Below, one piece after another: positions 38,901 through 39,311 of a stretch of DNA of 39,311 nucleotides (positions are counted from its first letter, which is position 1; every line of letters begins with the position of its first letter). Source of the stretch: Candidatus Vecturithrix granuli (GTDB lineage: Bacteria > Moduliflexota > Moduliflexia > Moduliflexales > Moduliflexaceae); assembly GCA_000739535.1 (NCBI GenBank), contig DF820464.1:590997-630307 (forward strand), given 5' to 3'. The notes under the pieces were generated by a model. That model did no database searches. It was given only the letters and a program-made list of their open reading frames with translations, and was not told the origin of the DNA. The translations under genes and the position numbers were made by a program.

Positions 38901-39311
38901 TTCCACATCATCCGGGAACGACACCTGATCCATGGCCCAGAAATACCAGTTGGCAAGTTCCTGATAAAAGCGTTTATTCAGCAGGGCCACGCTGAAGACG
39001 CGCTGCCAGTATTGGTAGAGCGACTCAAAGGACGTAATCGCCTGTTTGCCGCTGCGCTCAATTTTCAACGTCTCTAAAATTTTCAGGTGCCCGATGTGCG
39101 GATGCGCCGGGTCAACATCTTTAAGAATAGAGACTTTGCCGGTTTTTTCGCCTTCGCGCCAGGTTTGCTTGTAGGGCAGTCGCTCGCAACTGGCAAAGGA
39201 GAGGAGAACCTCCCCCCGCCCCCCTCCGAAGGAGGGGGAGTCGCTCCCCTCCCCTTCGGGGATGGGTTGCGGGTGGGGTGTTCCGGGCCGAGGGTGGGGT
39301 TGCTTCTGATA
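35913..39311 (-). CDS. Type IIG restriction-modification protein (Eco57I-like), 5-prime end outside window
   Basis: The frame is open from the stop at 35913 to the window edge (1133 codons). TTG 39068 is only the first internal start-like codon, because conserved-looking text (LLSFASCERLPYKQTW, VSILKDVDPAHPHIGHLKIL) precedes it. Methylase motifs: QTGSFYTPREIVNYMVDESL, LDPACGSGAFPMGML near 37915, and IVIGNPPYVQL near 37200 (N6-adenine type). The C-terminal third is a TaqI-like target-recognition region (LLRGKDVQKF, YWWELRKCAYYDDF, IIWGELSNEPKFAY) ending LEAELDRLVYALYGL. The nuclease domain would lie beyond the window. Two repeat-derived segments are inserted in frame. It should modify and cut DNA as one polypeptide. 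Confidence 0.88.
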   Translation of the reverse strand, partial: YQKQPHPRPGTPHPQPIPEGEGSDSPSFGGGRGEVLLSFASCERLPYKQTWREGEKTGKVSILKDVDPAHPHIGHLKILETLKIERSGKQAITSFESLYQYWQRVFSVALLNKRFYQELANWYFWAMDQVSFPDDVEKNTAIRNATSLIRLITRVIFIWFIKEKQLVPDILFDRREMRRILKTFADTPDAHSYYNAILQNLFFGTLNQKMNERRFAEDTQHYVKADHGVKNLLRYKELFSISAPEVLALFANIPFLNGGLFDCLDKDAVDTGKHVFVDGFTRNAAKRAIVPDLLFFRDETTWDLNALYGTKNKTYTVKGLFDILAAYKFTIAENTPIEEEIALDPELLGKVFENLLASYNPETQTTARKQTGSFYTPREIVNYMVDESLIAYLGNCLNCDSCDGHDSHDLATIPSYQSHHENHINHSSDRLRHLLAYTDAPHQFTDAEVATLITALHAAKILDPACGSGAFPMGMLHKMVHILTKLDPANVRWRETQRRQAIQETEQAFLLGNKEERDKRLLEINDVFEENASDYGRKLYLIENGIYGVDIQPIAIQISKLRVFISLIVDQQVNPAKENLGVRALPNLETKFVAANTLIGLEKPPAQANLFENKAIMALEEQLKDLRHRYFSAKTRKAKMACQHADRALRQQIAQLLVHDNQWTPESARQLVSFDPYDQNAKADFFDPEWMFGLKEGFDIVIGNPPYVQLQKMKTQSSLLAKQGFATYSKLSDVYCLFYEKGLHVLKENGILCYITSNSWMRTQYGELLRTYFAEHTNPLQLLNFENAQIFESAIVESNILLTQKTRFQNQLKAVTVTDDFDKTTLLADYFQQKHITLIALDKNGWIVGDTDTLVLKQKIEHDSVLLKEWNIEINRGLTLGFSDAFIINTKRKEEFLKNSNNRNYIKPLLRGKDVQKFFYKWDDCYLIVIKSGWTNQHRGTTAPQTFIASMLPELYNHLKHIGLTVTGKGKGLFDRDDQGDYWWELRKCAYYDDFEKPKIIWGELSNEPKFAYDEQKHFLNNTVFMITGECLKYLLAILNSRLSKWYFEQISTTSGMGTNRWLKYKIEQMPIKRISPAEQQPFEVLVDHILAAKQQNPAADTRALEAELDRLVYALYGLTEAEITIVEGKNA
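38025..38125. mobile_element. Repeat element inserted in frame within the restriction-modification gene
   Basis: Perfect 15-bp terminal repeats (GTCTGAACTGTGATT at 38025-38039 and its inverse at 38111-38125) enclose DNA with ATGATTCCCATGATT-like repeats. On the coding strand it reads NCDSCDGHDSHDLATIPSYQ, then SHHENHINHSSD, a composition quite unlike the protein around it. The reading frame is kept, and the insertion lies in a linker after motif QTGSFYTPREIVNYMVDESLIAYL. Confidence 0.8.
39205..39300. repeat. GC-rich palindromic repeat inside the restriction-modification frame
   Basis: CCCCCCTCCGAAGGAGGGGG (about 39222-39242) and CCCCTCCCCTTCGGGGATGG (about 39246-39266) are hairpin-forming units of a common dispersed-repeat type. 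Read on the minus strand they encode PHPRPGTPHPQPIPEGEGSD and SPSFGGGRGE without a stop, directly before the conserved LLSFASCERLPYK. The outer end is close to the window edge. Confidence 0.6.

Noticed and set aside
1-39311. tRNA, rRNA or known riboswitch genes
   Set aside because: I saw no cloverleaf-type sequence, rRNA segment or conserved riboswitch core on either strand by eye; a covariance-model search was not possible.

Overview
ORGANISM. The window looks like a chromosomal segment of a free-living Gram-negative bacterium. It encodes an OmpA-domain protein, an outer-membrane barrel candidate, several signal-peptide proteins, HflK/HflC and cardiolipin synthase. Its transcription is partly sigma-54 dependent. 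Superoxide reductase and phosphoketolase suggest anaerobic or microaerophilic life with fermentative carbon flow. Base composition is near 50% GC. Intergenic DNA is crowded with palindromic and miniature inverted-repeat elements, some inside genes, as in several uncultured candidate phyla. I cannot name the lineage from sequence alone.

LAYOUT. (1) 1-4976: a sigma-54 promoter, a B12/radical-SAM protein with an unusual repetitive helical tail, then a run of very small membrane and coiled-coil stress-type proteins (GlsB/YeaQ-like, DUF3096, a basic 37-residue peptide). (2) 5016-10690: a nucleic-acid maintenance group: YqgF/RuvX, zinc ribbon, bacterial eRF1-like protein, RNB exoribonuclease, Rnl2-type RNA ligase and WGR-domain ATP-dependent DNA ligase, with two gene remnants and a miniature element carrying a perfect 8-bp target duplication. 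(3) 10775-14055: a translationally coupled glycosyltransferase/GH130 pair. (4) 14122-16178: a tiny lipoprotein, WrbA, superoxide reductase and bacterioferritin (oxidative and iron stress), separated by palindromes. (5) 16179-18300: rearrangement debris (element copy 2 plus a 119-bp duplicated gene end), then cardiolipin synthase. (6) 18373-20249: a sigma-54 promoter and four YqjD/YqjE-like membrane proteins. (7) 20715-24348: a third sigma-54 promoter, the outer-membrane barrel candidate, an OmpA-type protein and a DUF2007 protein. (8) 25155-34140: a fourth sigma-54 promoter, secreted protein, HflK-HflC-P-type ATPase in an ATGA-overlap chain, a truncated acetate kinase running in frame into GrpE, a small protein, and phosphoketolase. 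(9) 34141-39311, mostly minus strand: a defence and toxin-antitoxin zone with a toxin gene split by a composite palindrome, an intact VapBC pair, and a large Type IIG restriction-modification protein, open at the window edge, that carries two in-frame repeat insertions and has two duplicated copies of its C-terminal end nearby.

HOW IT FITS TOGETHER. Four clearly homologous sigma-54 promoters, three of them with paired palindromic upstream sites (TTTGYCA-N3/4-TGRCAAA), sit in front of four clusters. The simplest reading is one enhancer-binding-protein regulon for envelope stress: inner-membrane packing proteins, outer-membrane proteins, membrane quality control (HflKC), cation transport, and possibly the downstream chaperone and phosphoketolase genes. 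Nucleic-acid repair, oxidative-stress and glycan genes lie between these units. The regulator itself is not in the window. Function assignments come from motif recognition by eye; no database search was run.
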